DNA from: Topomyia yanbarensis
Lineage: Eukaryota > Arthropoda > Insecta > Diptera > Culicidae
Direction of reading: 5' to 3'
NCBI RefSeq assembly: GCF_030247195.1
Contig: NC_080672.1
Span: forward strand, 12,152,001-12,216,000
DNA: 64,000 nucleotides
The stretch's first letter is position 1. Every line of letters begins with the position of its first letter. The notes beneath the pieces were generated by a model. It ran no database searches and was not told the origin of the DNA. It was given only the letters and a program-made list of their open reading frames with translations. Shown here piece by piece: positions 32,870-45,370 of the stretch. Position numbers and translations under genes: made by a program.

Positions 32870-34324
32870 GTGAGTTGTGTGGTGTAATCGGTTTTAATTG
32901 TTTTATGAGTCGGAAAGCGGGTGTCGAACCGTACGAATTGAATCACAAGTGGGTCATCGTGCGTTGGGAGTGAAAATAACAGTTGGTGCATTAGTCACAG
33001 TGTGCGGTGATGTTTTGCAAGTCGATTGAGGCGTAGTAGTCCGCTGGGGGGAAAGGCAGAAAGATTTACTGAACTGAAAGGCAGCAGCAGAGAAAAAAAA
33101 ATGAAGACACCTCGACTCTTTCTTTCTCTTTGAACGCTCGGCGAATGGGCGAGAAGTTACTGCACATTTCAATAATTAATCAATTTTAATGCTTTCCAAC
33201 CGGTTCACGTGATTTTATTTTCGCAAAGCTGCATTGTTCCGGTGCTGGATGGGGCACTGTTATTTACGATTTTTCCGTGTCTCAATTTTCTGCATTGAGG
33301 AAACCCGTTAGCGATATTTTAATGATCTTGGCTGGATAATGGTTAAGATTAGCTGTTTGATGGAGCTTTGTTGATTTGTGTGTTTTGGATAGTAAAACTT
33401 ATCCCTTAGAATATTTGTTCTGTATGAATAGTCAACGGTGGTGGTGGTGGTTAAATCTGGTTTAGTTATAATATTTCTGTTGAAAAGGAATTCTGTTAGC
33501 GCTAGTTTATGCAATACTTCATTTTCCCCTAGATTTGCACTGATTTTATTTTTAAATTACATTACAATTAAATTATGGGATGGGAAAATTTAATCTAATT
33601 AAGTTGTGCTCGTGGGTAGAAATCGCTGGAATTCGCTGCGATAAACTTGAGATGGTACGCATAACAAAAAATCGTTTTGCTGCAACGGTGTTGAACAAAT
33701 TGTATCTGATGCAAGTGAGCGCGCTGAAGTTTTTAGGATTTAAATGGAAATTTACAAATGTTTCCATTTTTTCCTATAGCTCTACGAAAGATATGATAAT
33801 AATTAGGCTGACCAACTGTGGACTAGAGAAAAATCCGTACACATCTCAAAATTGAGATCAAATATTTTCTGAATTCAGTGTGAGTGAGTTACTACTTTGG
33901 TGTTCTGATCGGTTTCCATTTAGTATTGTTATTTAAATAGCAGTGCGCATTCATGAAACCAAACTACAATTACCTAGCTCGATCATTCCGAGACATCGTT
34001 TCGTTCATTGCATAATGCTTTTAAAATATCCAGAGGAAAACGTTCTCTACAAAACATTTTTCATGTCAAGTTCAGAACGAACTTGAAGTTCTTGCCATGC
34101 AGGAAGGTTCCTAGAAATTATAAGGGTTCCAAATGAGATACTCCGGTTGACATGAGTCTACGAAATTACAACGAACTGTTATAATTGAATCAAGCGGGAT
34201 ATCAAATTTCTTAGCATCGGGATAGGTAATTTTGGATCATGGCATTTGTATATCAAAACGTGAGGAACTGGATTCAAAAGGTTATTGTTTTATTTTCAAA
34301 TATACATAAATGTGAACTGTTGTT

Positions 34325-34560
34325 ACGGCATTTTATAAGCAAGGGACTGTAAGGTGAAGTACATTTTTCAATATTTAGGGCCATAGTACTCAAGGATGAG
34401 CAAGGATTTGAAGCGAGAAAGTTTAGAAAAGCGTGGAAGGGTCATATGTACAAGCTTAGAGTTTACCGGCGACTTAACCCTTTGTCTGCTACCGTAGGAG
34501 TCAAGATCTGAAAAAAACTGATTGTGAATTTGAATTAACATGCGAGCTGACCGAGAGCCT
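34325..34560 (-). repeat. Internally deleted relative of the 2984-4056 TIR element
   Basis: The sequence from TGTTACGGCATTTTATAAGC through GCAAGGGACTG, then CCATAGTACTCAAGGATGAGC, then GAAAGTTTAGAAAAGCGTGG matches both ends of the 2984-4056 element with the middle missing. It lies just left of the large nest. Confidence 0.5.
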
Positions 34561-34790
34561 AAGGAGCTGGATCGTCTCACCGACAAAATATGAATTGTGA
34601 AAAGGAGAAGGATGCTTTCCATCAGGGGCAGCGCTAGGCTTTTTGCCGCCCTCATATATATTAGGGCATCGCAAAAAATTTTTTTTTTTGATCTCTCAAA
34701 GGCCCCCTTCTCATATTGTGACAAATGTCAAAGTGCTACAACTTTTGAAGTAGCAATCAAAAAATTACAATTCCATATCAACTTTTGAAT

Positions 34791-34966
34791 AGGGCTAATA
34801 AGATTTGTAAACAAACTTTTGTTTTGCTAATTTCTAACATTGAAATCATTTAAAATTGATTCTACTAAGGGTAAAGATGCTGATTCATGTGAATTTTTCA
34901 TGAAATTCAACTCGGCAGCGGAGTAATGAGCGAAATAAGTTTGTTTACAAAAATCTCATTAGCCCT
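34791..34966. mobile_element. 176-bp MITE (AGGGCTAATAAGATTT termini)
   Basis: AGGGCTAATAAGATTTGTAA on the left is inverted on the right (TTACAAAAATCTCATTAGCC). TTTTGAA occurs at both flanks. The opposite arm of the host foldback element lacks this segment, which shows that it is an insertion. Confidence 0.65.
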
Positions 34967-35857
34967 TTTGAAGAAATAATATTGAATTTATGCCTCTTTT
35001 GGAAGGAAATAATCTTAGTATCAGAGGTGGGAAAAAACCGGTTTAGTACCGGTGCGGTAAACCAAATTTTCATACGATTTTGTGTTTCCTTTACATCGTG
35101 TGCGGTCTTACCGCTGGTTGTGTTTCAACGAGACACGAAAACCAAACCGAGTTTCGTTTACACAGCACCGTGGTTTGGTTTTGATTTTCGTTTACCGGTG
35201 CACGAGTATGGAACGAAACACGAGAATACCGAAACCAAACTTCGGTTGTGTTGCGGTTGTGTATTCGGGTTGATGTTTATCGGCTATGCTAGTGCTGCCA
35301 GAATTTTTATTAGAAATTCAGTGCATATTTATTTTAGATATAATGTCAGGTATTTTTTCGGTAATTGAAAAATTGTTCTGAGTCATCTTCCATGTACAAC
35401 AAAAATATTCCTCGTCATTTTGGAAGAAAATAAATGACTTACCTTAACTCAATATTACGGCATTTTCATGATGATTTATCATCAGGAACTTTGCAATATG
35501 GGTATGTTTGGTATGGGGAACTGCCCAAAAATCGAAAGTAAAAGGAAGATTATTAGCCTTCACTATTTTTATATGAGAGACTGAGAGCAAGAGTGGATTA
35601 AAATTTTGTTCAGAACAAAAGTGGGTTAAAATATTCCCTTAGATCCGAAATTGTATATTTATCAAAACTTCAGGCAAAAGCGGGTCAAATATCATTTAGC
35701 GCAAAAATTGTTCGACAAAATTTTCAGAGCAAGAATGGTATAGAATATTAACCCATTTTTGCGGTACGAAAATAATACATAGGTTCATAACAGGTGTTCA
35801 GAATATTTCTTATTCGGACTTGTGAACAGAAATCGTAAGATTTTGGATCCGTATAAA

Positions 35858-36091
35858 TCAGCAGACACCGAAAATTGACCATTACCGCCATTTTAAAATC
35901 CAAGATGGCGACTTCCGGTTACCACAAAATAGTGAGCACCACCATCAATATGGTTGTCATTTGAAAGGATATGGTCAGCAGACACCGAAAATTGACCATT
36001 AGCGCCATTTTGAAATCCAAGATGGCGACTTCCGGTTACCACAAAATAGTGAGAACCACCATCAATATGGGTGTCATTTTAAAAGATATGG
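35858..36091 (+). repeat. Tandem duplication, 117-bp unit, two copies
   Basis: Two near-identical units, beginning TCAGCAGACACCGAAAATTG at 35858 and 35975, differ by a few substitutions. They lie immediately upstream of the hAT dimerisation-domain coding sequence. The high identity suggests a recent duplication. Confidence 0.85.
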
Positions 36092-36110
36092 TCAGCAGAA
36101 CCAGAACGTC

Positions 36111-36323
36111 CTCATTTATTGGGAAGGTTTAAAAAAATGTGAGCCTGAGCTGTACGCCTTGGCTCAGGTGGCATTGGCCGTCTCATGTACGCAAGTGTCA
36201 GTGGAGCGTTCTTTTAGTTCGCTGTCCCTAATCTTAACAGACAGAAGATTAAAGCTGAACGATAAAAATTTGTCGAACATTTTATTTGTAAAACTTAACA
36301 GAGACCTTTTTGCACGGAAATAG
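36111..36323 (+). pseudogene. hAT transposase C-terminal dimerisation domain
   Basis: Seventy codons ending in TAG at 36321 read LIYWEGLKKCEPELYALA, then QVSVERSFSSLSLILTDRRL and LSNILFVKLNRDLF. This is the hAT dimerisation motif (W...P.L...A...L.V..S...ERSFS...R..L). It is the only surviving part of the gene. The upstream DDE and zinc-finger regions have been replaced by repeats. Confidence 0.9.
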
Positions 36324-36522
36324 ACATGTTTCATTAATTCTTAATAACATGTGGAACTGCATAAATATAACAAAACATGTAACTTAAAATAAATAAAGAT
36401 TTATTTTTACATCGATCACCTTCGATTTAATCATCCATCTTCGGGATTCCTTTGAAAGTTTGAAAGTACCTTGGAATTTCAAATATTGCATATTTTTAGG
36501 TTTAATTGTTTTCATTGATTTC

Positions 36523-37040
36523 AATGATTTGATTGGTTTGATTGATTTGATTGATTTGATTGATTTGATTGATTTGATTGATTTGATTGATTTGATTGAT
36601 TTGATTGATTTGATTGATTTGATTGATTTGATTGATTTGATTGATTTGATTGATTTGATTGATTTGATTGATTTGATTGATTTGATTGATTTGATTGATT
36701 TGATTGATTTGATTGATTTGATTGATTTGATTGATTTGATTGATTTGATTGATTTGATTGATTTGATTGATTTGATTGATTTGATTGATTTGATTGATTT
36801 GATTGATTTGATTGATTTGATTGATTTGATTGATTTGATTGATTTGATTGATTTGATTGATTTGATTGATTTGATTGATTTGATTGATTTGATTGATTTG
36901 ATTGATTTGATTGATTTGATTGATTTGATTGATTTGATTGATTTGATTGATTTGATTGATTTGATTGATTTGATTGATTTGATTGATTTGATAGATTTGA
37001 TAGATTTGATTGATTTGAATGATTTGATTGATTGTTTTCA
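36523..37040 (+). repeat. 9-bp minisatellite (GATTTGATT)n, about 50 copies
   Basis: The tract is perfect from about 36541 to 36990, with a few variant units on each side. As the unit is three codons long and lacks stops, the tract is open on both strands: it reads Asp-Leu-Ile on plus and Asn-Gln-Ile on minus. It lies in hAT remnant DNA after the transposase stop codon and is not evidence of a protein. Confidence 0.95.
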
Positions 37041-38749
37041 ATTTGATTGATTTCATAGACTTCATTGTTTTCATTGATTTAATTGATTGTATTGATCGCA
37101 TTGATTTCATTGTTTTTATTGATTTCTTTGAAGTCATTAATTTCAATTTCAACATTGTTACATTAACATCAACGACTTTCCCGAATCAAACATATCTACA
37201 TTTATCGGTTTCATACGATTATTCGCCAAGAAAGATAGCCATTTTGAATTTCGTGTCCGTTATCTTGGTTTTTAATATGGTAAAGAACATCAATTGTGAA
37301 ACGTTAACAATCGCCCAGAACCTAACATTTCGATATTGCCCCATCGACTCTCAACAACTAACCTTATTCAATTCAGTTGTTCGGTTGTTTATTCGGCAGC
37401 ACTGCACATGAATTTACTGCCTCTTCTTTCAACCGAAGCACCGCGTACAGAAAAAAACCAGGTTCGGTTTTCTAAAGCCGAACCGATACCGCTGTTTAGA
37501 ATACATTAACACGAGTTGAAAATCGTGCACACATGTAAACGGTGCTGAGTGACTCGGTTTAGTTTTCAAAACCGACACTCGGTCGAGGTTGTCATTTCGT
37601 TTACCGTGTGAACGAAATCAAAACCGCACACGATGTGGATCGCTCGTTTACACGTGTTGAGACTTTGAGCACCATACCAGTGACTGTGCGTACCGGTTGG
37701 TTTTCTTACCCACCTCTGCTTAGTATTTGAATGGAGATATTTTTGTTTCTAGGAAAATACGGGAAATCCCCTATTTTTAATGATTTTTCTGCTCCGTGAT
37801 GCAAATCATACATATTTTGTAGTTTTTCTAATGTGAAAAAAATCTCAGAAATCGATCGGAACCCTTTTGACCTTAATCCAAATACGAAAAGATGGGGTTA
37901 TAGGGCTTTTTATCATTCATATTAAATTTTATCATTTTCTCATGCATATATCTCTATTATTCTTCAATCAATTTTCATAAAATGTAACTTGTTGAACGTG
38001 TAAAATTCTGAGGAATAAAACAAAAATAAAAACGTTAAAGGTAAAATTCAGAAACATCAAACTTTTTGATATTTACTCTATAAATCTCATTTTTTCATTA
38101 TTTGTCCTAATACCTCAACTTCCCCTATTTTTGCAGGAATGAAACTTTTCTCGTGTGATCCCTAAGCATGTTTTACACTAAAAGTAGTAAATTAAATAAG
38201 AATTTTGTTGTTAAATGATAAATGTTGTTAAATGATGATGATGATGATGATGATAATATGATCATAAGTTAATGTTTTATGATAAAAATGTGAAATCGAC
38301 ACTATATGTCAGATAATTTGATGTTCCTGAATTTAAACGGCAACCAACCTTTTTTTGTTATAATCCTAAGGATTTTCCACGTTCAACAAGGTATAGTTTA
38401 TGAAAATTGAGTAAAGAATAATAGAGATATATTCACGAGAAAATGATTAAGTTTAATATGAATGACAATAGGCCATATAACCCCAACTTCTCGTATTCGG
38501 ACAAAGGTCAAAAAGGCTCCGATCGATTTTTGAGATTTTTTCACATTAGAAAAACTACAAAATATGTATGATTTGCATCACGGAGCAGAAAAATCATTAA
38601 AAATAGGGGATTTTGCTGCCAAAATGACTTTTCCGTATTTTCCTAGAAACAAAAATATCTCCGTTTAAATACTAAGATTATTTCCTTCCAAAAGAGGTAT
38701 AAATTGTAATTTTTTGATTGCTACTTCAAAAGTTATAGCATTTAATGTA

Positions 38750-39685
38750 GGGTAAGGTGGGGCAAATCCGACCTAGTAAATGGTTTTGGCTGTAAAATTC
38801 TCATTTTACATCGGATCAAGGCGTTTTATAAACCAAATTAAAGGTTAGACTCTTATGCAACTTTCTGTATATAGCATTTCATTTGGATTTTCGGAATATC
38901 TTGAGATACAAGCGTTTTACAAAAATGTTCATTTTTGCAGTTTTCAAAAATGGTGGGGTAAACCCGACCCCCTATGTTTTTGGTTGATTAAGTTCAGATA
39001 TTACTCAAATTTTATGGTTTTTCAATGATAAATCAATCAATGGTGTGTTATTGAATTGTAACATGAAAAAAAATGGAGTTCAATATCAATCTTGGAATGC
39101 TGAAATCACGAGTAGTAGCACGTAATGATATTCCCATTTGCATCGGAGCAATTGCTTGACGAATACTATAATCATCATGTTTTTGTGCCTTTCGTTTGTA
39201 ATGATGAACCATTTTGCATAAAAATAATAAATAATAACAATAAAAATATATTTCAATTTGATAAATTTTCTTAGCAAAAAGCGGTCGGATTTACCCCAAT
39301 ATTTAGAGGTCGGATTTGCCCCACCGCGTCATTTTTCATTACGATGCGATGAAAAAAAAATATGAAAAAGGTTGAACTAAATTCATCTATGCACTTTGTA
39401 GGACTTAAATCAAAGAATTTTAATCAACTTACATTTTGTATGCAATCGCTTTAACAATCAGAAATATCCTGTAGTCAATGATGCACAAAAGTCAAATCAA
39501 AAGTTGTAAAAACACACTTTTGTCGTATGAGCATCGTAGACTAATAAAATGCTGTCATACCACCATTATGATTATTTTCGATGCTCTACACGACAACATT
39601 GATATTAGTGCGCGTAGTGCTTCTGATTTTCAGTAACAGAGGGGGGTCGGGTTCACCCAACGGTCGGATTTGCCCCACTTTACCC
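38750..39685. mobile_element. 936-bp MITE with TA duplication (GGGTAAGGTGGGGCAAAT)
   Basis: The terminus GGGTAAGGTGGGGCAAAT (then CCGACC) is inverted at 39660-39685 and flanked by TA on each side. The motif GGTCGGATTTGCCCCA or its complement recurs near 38764, 38953, 39284, 39308, 39645 and 39663, so the subterminal regions carry repeated copies. A TA duplication fits Tc1/mariner or another TA-targeting transposase. No transposase is present. Confidence 0.8.
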
Positions 39686-41929
39686 TATTTTCCTCCATAT
39701 TTTCCCATAGTACCAATTTCAAAAAAATTCAAGCTAAGTGGGCGGGGGTCTAAAATTGTCCAAATGATGTAAAATTTGGCATCTGAGCTTACTTTGACAT
39801 TTATCACAATATGAGAGGGGGGGCCTTCGAAAATCAAAAAAAAAATATTTTTTTTAAAATGCCCTAATATATATTTTTGACTAACCAAACTATCTCATCG
39901 ATACAGTTTTCCGCGTATATAAATTGTTACAAAATAGTTAACTTAGGATTACTTTGAAATGTATCTAGTTTTTTCCACTCGTCCACAAAATATGCTCGAA
40001 ACATTAGCAGATGATTCTTTGAAGCTTGGTGGTGTCGCCAAGAATTGCAATTTTTGGTAGACTTTTCATAAACCATTTATAATCTTTTGAATTTTGATAC
40101 CCACAGAATATTATTAGTATTTACAAATTGTTTCCCAGTACAAGAATATCCCTCCGGAAGTCCGTATTCGCGAACCAGATGCATCTGCCGGGTTCCAACT
40201 TCACGAATTCCAAATTCAAATTTCCAGAAATCAAAGCATCCACGTGTTCTAAATGGCTTAAAAATTGCCATCGTTGTGGACCTGTTTACTTTTTGTTGGA
40301 CACACAACGGTTAATCTGTGGGCTATCGTTGCCTCCTGTAGCGAGAGCTTCCGACTAGATAAGAGGTTTGTGCAGGTCTAACAAGCCACCGCATTGCGCA
40401 CGAATCCGAACAATCAAGTCATACGACGAAAAACGAGTGATATTGGAGAATTTGGAACTGTGAGTCGCTCCAGGGCATCGACCGAATTCTGCACCACGAG
40501 CGGCAAACTCACAACTTTGGGGTCATAGCTTTGAAGTAATTTTGCTTGGCGGGACAGAAGGTATTAAAAAGTGAACATCGAGCAGCCACATTCTATCAGA
40601 GCGCAGAGCTGGACAATATCAGTTCAGTTGTATCAGAACACGTGAAGTTGATAGGCGAACAAACTGAACCATCACTCATTTTACTGAATTTTCAGTTGAA
40701 TGCATCAGTCACTGACACTGACTGCCAGCGAAGTGATATTTTATACAACATGGCAGAGCGGCGGCGCAATGAATGAGCTGGGCTTGATAGTGCTGTACAA
40801 GATTCGCCCAGGCATGATCAACTAACAACGAAAGAATGTGTGTAGTTAGAAACAAACAGAGCCGTAGCAACCTAAGGGGCAAGAGGGGGCTTTGCCCCCC
40901 CCCCCCCCACGCGTTTTGCGCCGAGCGAAATTATAGATTAATCAAATAAAAAGCAAGAGGACTATTTGTATATTGTATACTGTGTTAATTAGTATCGACC
41001 CGAAATTTCATCGCCGCAAATGACCGCGCTTCACGAAACACCGCGCCTAGGACGATCTGTCATAATATAGCAAATTGCACAATGAAGGGCCGAATGAGAA
41101 CACAAATTGTTCAAAAATTAGATGCAGTCTTGTCGTTGTGCGGCTGCTCCAACTGGTGTGGATGGGCACCTTGCACAGCTAGCCACTTCCACTCTGCACA
41201 GTGTTTTAAAACGTCGTTTTCGTGCTCAAAATTAATAGCGTCTAAACCCTTTAACTTTAGAAGTATAGATTGTTCGGAGAAGTTGTTGCCCTTATGATTG
41301 TGCATCTCCAGAAGTACATCGTTTAGTTAATTCACCTAAAAGTAATATAATTGAACGTTATGTCGGAGCTTAAGCCAGATGTCGGTGTGGCGAATCCCGG
41401 GGAGCTGCCGGAATCTGATATACTGATATGATTCGCCTCGAATCGTGTCTCGAATCATCTCACCATCGTCGATCTCGCAGTCTCCAGTCTCGACCAATCG
41501 CCCTGATAGTAGCGGAGTAGATCGGCATTTCTCTAGGTCAAACGCTATGCTGATTTCACCACTAATTCTTTCGGCTAGTTTGATGACTACACCCAGTCGT
41601 TCTGTCGAGTCAGCATAGAGCTTGATGTCGTCCACGTAGAAAGTATGGGACGTCTCTTCCGGTGAGCTTTCTCTATACCTTATCTGATAGTCATTGAGGT
41701 GTCCTACTGTGCGGGATAAAAGAATCGTCTTGGAAGGTCCCCCTCAAGATGCGAAGCATTCTAGACCGCAACACGTCTTTTCCACTTCTGAGCTGAGCAG
41801 TTTTGTCGTTCCTCTCTCCATCACCTGCCGTAGGAACCTTAGACTACAGGATCAGCTTTATACATCTTTAATACCTTGATGAGGAGCGAGTGCGATATGG
41901 AGTTGTATGTCTTCTTGTAATCGGTATAC

Positions 41930-44900
41930 TAATGTTCCGTTGGTTACACACTACTTCTCCAACAACATCGCAGACCTCTTCTCCATTCTCGATTGGCTAA
42001 ATTTTCTGGACCCCGAAGATGTTGATACGGCAGTTCAAACATTTTCCAACGTTTTGGGTTATGTTATTGACAGGCACGTCCCGAAATTCATCATCAACAA
42101 ATTGGCCATCCTTGGCAAACGAGCACGATGCGATGGCTGAAGTCCATTAAGAGAGCTGCTCTGCGGAGGTTGACCAAGTATCGCACAATTCCACTTAGAA
42201 ACTATTACGTCAGTCTCAACCATGCTTATAAACGAGCTAGCCAGGATTGTTTCTTTCGATATCAGCAAAATATACAGCGTATTCTCAAGTTGCACCCCAA
42301 AACGTTTCTGGAAATATGTGAGTGAGCAGCGCAAGGAATCCGGACTGCCGTCGTCTATGACTTTCAACGGCCGCACAGCTATCACATCCCAAGATATGTG
42401 CAGAATTTTTTCGGAGAAATTCGCGAATGTGTTCACTAGAGTGCCCAGAAAAATAAAGAATTTTTGAAAACTCACTCGGCCCACCACTAAGTCAATTCCT
42501 AGTCCCACCAGGAGTACTTGCTCCAAATTTGAAGCAAATCGGACAAGTCTAGCTACCGGACCAACGTGCCTGAAGTTTGTATGGGATTTTTCGACAATTT
42601 ACATCGAGAAAACCCACTAGCTCGCATTTTTCACCGCTAGATGGCATTGTATGCATCGTATTATCACTGTAAGTGAAAATAAGAAAGATAATTTAATTGT
42701 CGACAACTTTGTCGAAGACTGATAGTCAATCCGGCTTTGTTGAAAGAAGTTATTAAACTTTTAGCGAAGTGATGTCTGAGTCAGTTTTGCATGGGGCCTA
42801 GCAGTACATGGTAGTGTATCAGTACTAGGTTCTAACAAACTATACATTTTTGTGGAATAATGGTTAGATTTAGCTGAATAGTATGTTCGGAAGAATTGCA
42901 GTACATAATACGAGTTATGTTTTGGTTAGAAAATTTTAGTTCCACCTGTGACCGCATAGATGGCGCCAACACTAACTTTTCAACGGAGAGAGATACAATA
43001 TCAAGATGTTTGGAAGATTTATTGCAAAAGGCTTGTTCTACAACTTTGTAGAAGACACCTAATTTCTATCTCTCTCCGTTGAAAAGTTAGTGTTGGCGCC
43101 ATCTATGCGGTCACAGGTGGAACTAAAATTTTCTAACCTAAACATAACTCGTATTATGTACTGCAATTCTTCCGAACATACTATTCAGCTAAATCTAACC
43201 ATTATTCCACAAAAATGTATAGTTTGTTAGAACCTAGTACTGATACACAACCATGCACTGCTAGGCTCCATGCAAAACTGACTCAGACATCACTTCGTTA
43301 AAAGTTTAATAACTATACTTGTTCGAGTCGGATCGCTTTGCAGTCTTCAACAACGTTGTAGATAATAGAATTATCTTCTTAAGTTTCACTTTTGGTGATA
43401 ATCTGATGTATACAGTGCCACCTAGCGGGGAAAATGTGCGAAAGTGGGTTTTCTCCATGTAAATTGTCGAAAAATCCCATACAAACTTCAAGCACGTTGG
43501 TCCGGTAGGTAGACTTGTTCGATTTGGCTAAAATGTGGAGCAGACACTCCTGGTGGGACTAGGAATCGACTCAGGGGTGGGCCGATGGGGGTCATTTTTT
43601 TCTGTCACTCTAGTGTTCACATATGAGGCCTTAACAGTTGATCAAATTGAACTCGCTGTTAGTCAAGTTCCGGTTGTGAGCCAAACTCTAAGCGCTATTG
43701 ATGTCAATGAAACGATGATTACCAGAGCTTGTTCTCGGTTAAAATCGTCTTTCAATCCGGGACCCGATGGTTTCCCTTCAGTACTTTAAAAAAGGCACAT
43801 CGACGTTTTAGCACTTCCCCTTCTTCGCATCTTTAGAGCATCTATTGCCATTAGGCAATCCAAGAGGTATTTCTGATCAGATGATTATTTCTTCTGACGT
43901 AACTCGGGTGGGTGCGATGTCTGACAAAATCGCCGATTTGATCCAACATCAAACGAATCGGGCTAACGAAGTATGGTCGTCGGACGGGTTTTTTCTGTTC
44001 GCTGGAGCAAACTTGTTGACAAAACCACTCGCTGAATTGTCAATCAAACGTCGTGGTGGATTGCCTAATTGGCATCTTTTCATCCTGCTGGAAGTCCGCG
44101 AACATGTTCCCAGTCCATAAAAAGGGTAATAAGCGAGACGTCGATAATTACCGGGGAATTACTTCATTGAGTGCTGTCTCGAAGTTGTTCGAGAGTTGGT
44201 GATTATGGAACCTCTTCAGGCTCACTGCAAGCAGTACCTAAGTGACGATCAACATGGCTTCATGTCTGGCCGTTCGACAACGACTAACCTGCTTTGCCTA
44301 ACATCATACATAACAGAGAGTATGGAACGTCGCGCTCAAACCGATGTTATCTATATAGACCTATCTGCCGCTTTTGACAAAGTGAACTATGAAATAACAA
44401 TCGCTAAAATGGAGAGATTTGGAATTAACGATAGTCTGTTGCAGTTGTTTCGATCCTACCTTTGAGGTCGAGAAATAGTGGTTGTCATTGGAGATTGTCA
44501 GGCTCCCACATTTATTTCTACGTCAGGAGTACCCCAGGGAAGTGACTTGGGACCGCTGATGTTTCTACTTTACTTCAACGACGTTCATCTAGTTCTGAAG
44601 ATTCCACGCCTGTCCTTCGCAGACGATCTCAAGATGTTTCTTCTCATCAGCTCTACTGAAGATTGCAGATTACTCCAACAACAGTATGAAACCTTCGCTG
44701 ACTGGTGTAACACGAACCGTATGTGTGTAAATCCAAAAAAGTGCTAGGTGACATCGTTCTCACGAAAAAAAGACCCAGTTTGTTTTAACTACTGTCTACC
44801 TGATACTGAAATTGAACGCGTTAGTCAGGTGAAGGATCTAGGAGTGTCTAGGAGACTCGCAACTTGCGTTTAAACAGCACGTCTTCTATACATTTTTTTA

Positions 44901-45370
44901 CTGACATGTATTGTCTCAAAGCGCTGTACTGCTCTTTGTCGTGGTCAATCCTGAAGTACTGCTGCGAAATTTGGAGCCCAAACTATAACAACGGTATTGA
45001 GAGAATTGAGTCCGTGCAACGACGCTTTTTACGTTTTGCGCTTTGTAGTTTGCCGTAGAGAGATCCCGTCCGTCTGCCAAGTTACGAAAGCCGGTGCCAG
45101 CTGATTAGTTTGGAACCCTTCTTGTTGGATGGAATACAGCAAGGGCTTTGTTTGATGCTGATACTTTGTGAGGTTATCTGGATTGCTCAGCCACCTTGGA
45201 ACAAATTAACATAAATGTTGCACCTCGAACAACGCGTAGCAACCTCATGCTCCGATTGCCATTTCGACGCACTAATTATGCACGGGGCCATTACGGGCCT
45301 ACAAAGGATCGTCAATCGAGTCGCATCAGCTTTCGACTTTAGTTTGCCTCGCCCAACGCCAATGATTTTA
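41930..45370 (+). pseudogene. Jockey/Loner-like LINE ORF2, copy 1, split by a foldback element
   Basis: Plus-strand fragments follow LINE order: a basic linker (KSIKRAALRRLTKYRTIPLR, 42128-42325), EKFANVFT before the break at 42436, and NPGPDGFPSVL after it (43750). Then come DQHGFMSGRSTTTNL (44250), YIDLSAAFDKVNYE, SGVPQGSDLGPLMF, SFADDLKMF (44610) and a C-terminal WSPNYNNGIERIE...RRFLRFALCSLP. It is the same family as 47090-48692 but far more decayed, with stops and frameshifts throughout. Confidence 0.75.
42437..43612. mobile_element. Foldback element with 8-bp duplication GTGTTCAC
   Basis: The arms of roughly 560 bp are near-perfect reverse complements (for example 42585-43000 against 43065-43480), joined by a short centre near 43030. 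The ends are TAGAGTGCCCAGAAAAA and the complement TAGAGTGACAGAAAAA. GTGTTCAC is at 42429-42436 and 43613-43620. It sits inside the coding region of a LINE, which continues in order on both sides. There is no gene inside. The 8-bp duplication points to a hAT-class mobilising enzyme. Confidence 0.88.

Larger units (their letters stand above)
35022..37718. mobile_element. hAT element with 8-bp duplication CTTAGTAT
   Basis: Inverted ends CAGAGGTGGGAAAAAACC and the complement CAGAGGTGGGTAAGAAAACC are flanked by CTTAGTAT at 35014-35021 and 37719-37726. The uninterrupted opposite arm of the host element at 38680 reads straight through CTTAGTAT (as ATACTAAG), which proves the empty site. It retains the transposase dimerisation domain but has lost the rest of the gene, and it contains a 117-bp tandem duplication and a large 9-bp minisatellite. 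Confidence 0.88.
34661..39866. mobile_element. Foldback element with long inverted arms, split by three insertions
   Basis: The ends TTAGGGCAT and ATGCCCTAA are flanked by TATATA on both sides (34655-34660 and 39867-39872). The left arm (34661-35013, resuming at 37727-38030) is the inverted copy of the right arm (38370-38747, resuming at about 39780-39866). Each arm is interrupted: the left by a 176-bp MITE (34791-34966) and a hAT element (35022-37718), the right by a 936-bp MITE (38750-39685). Without them the element would be about 1.4 kb. No coding sequence was seen. Confidence 0.75.

Noticed and set aside
36460..37155. Open frames of about 200 codons on both strands (Asp-Leu-Ile and Asn-Gln-Ile repeats)
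   Set aside because: They are a by-product of a 9-bp minisatellite without stop codons. They have no start context, no unique sequence and lie inside hAT debris.
41082..41305. A host gene or hAT transposase exon in the frames at 41082-41305
   Set aside because: Frames are open on both strands but show no recognised motif, and they lie in decayed transposon DNA.
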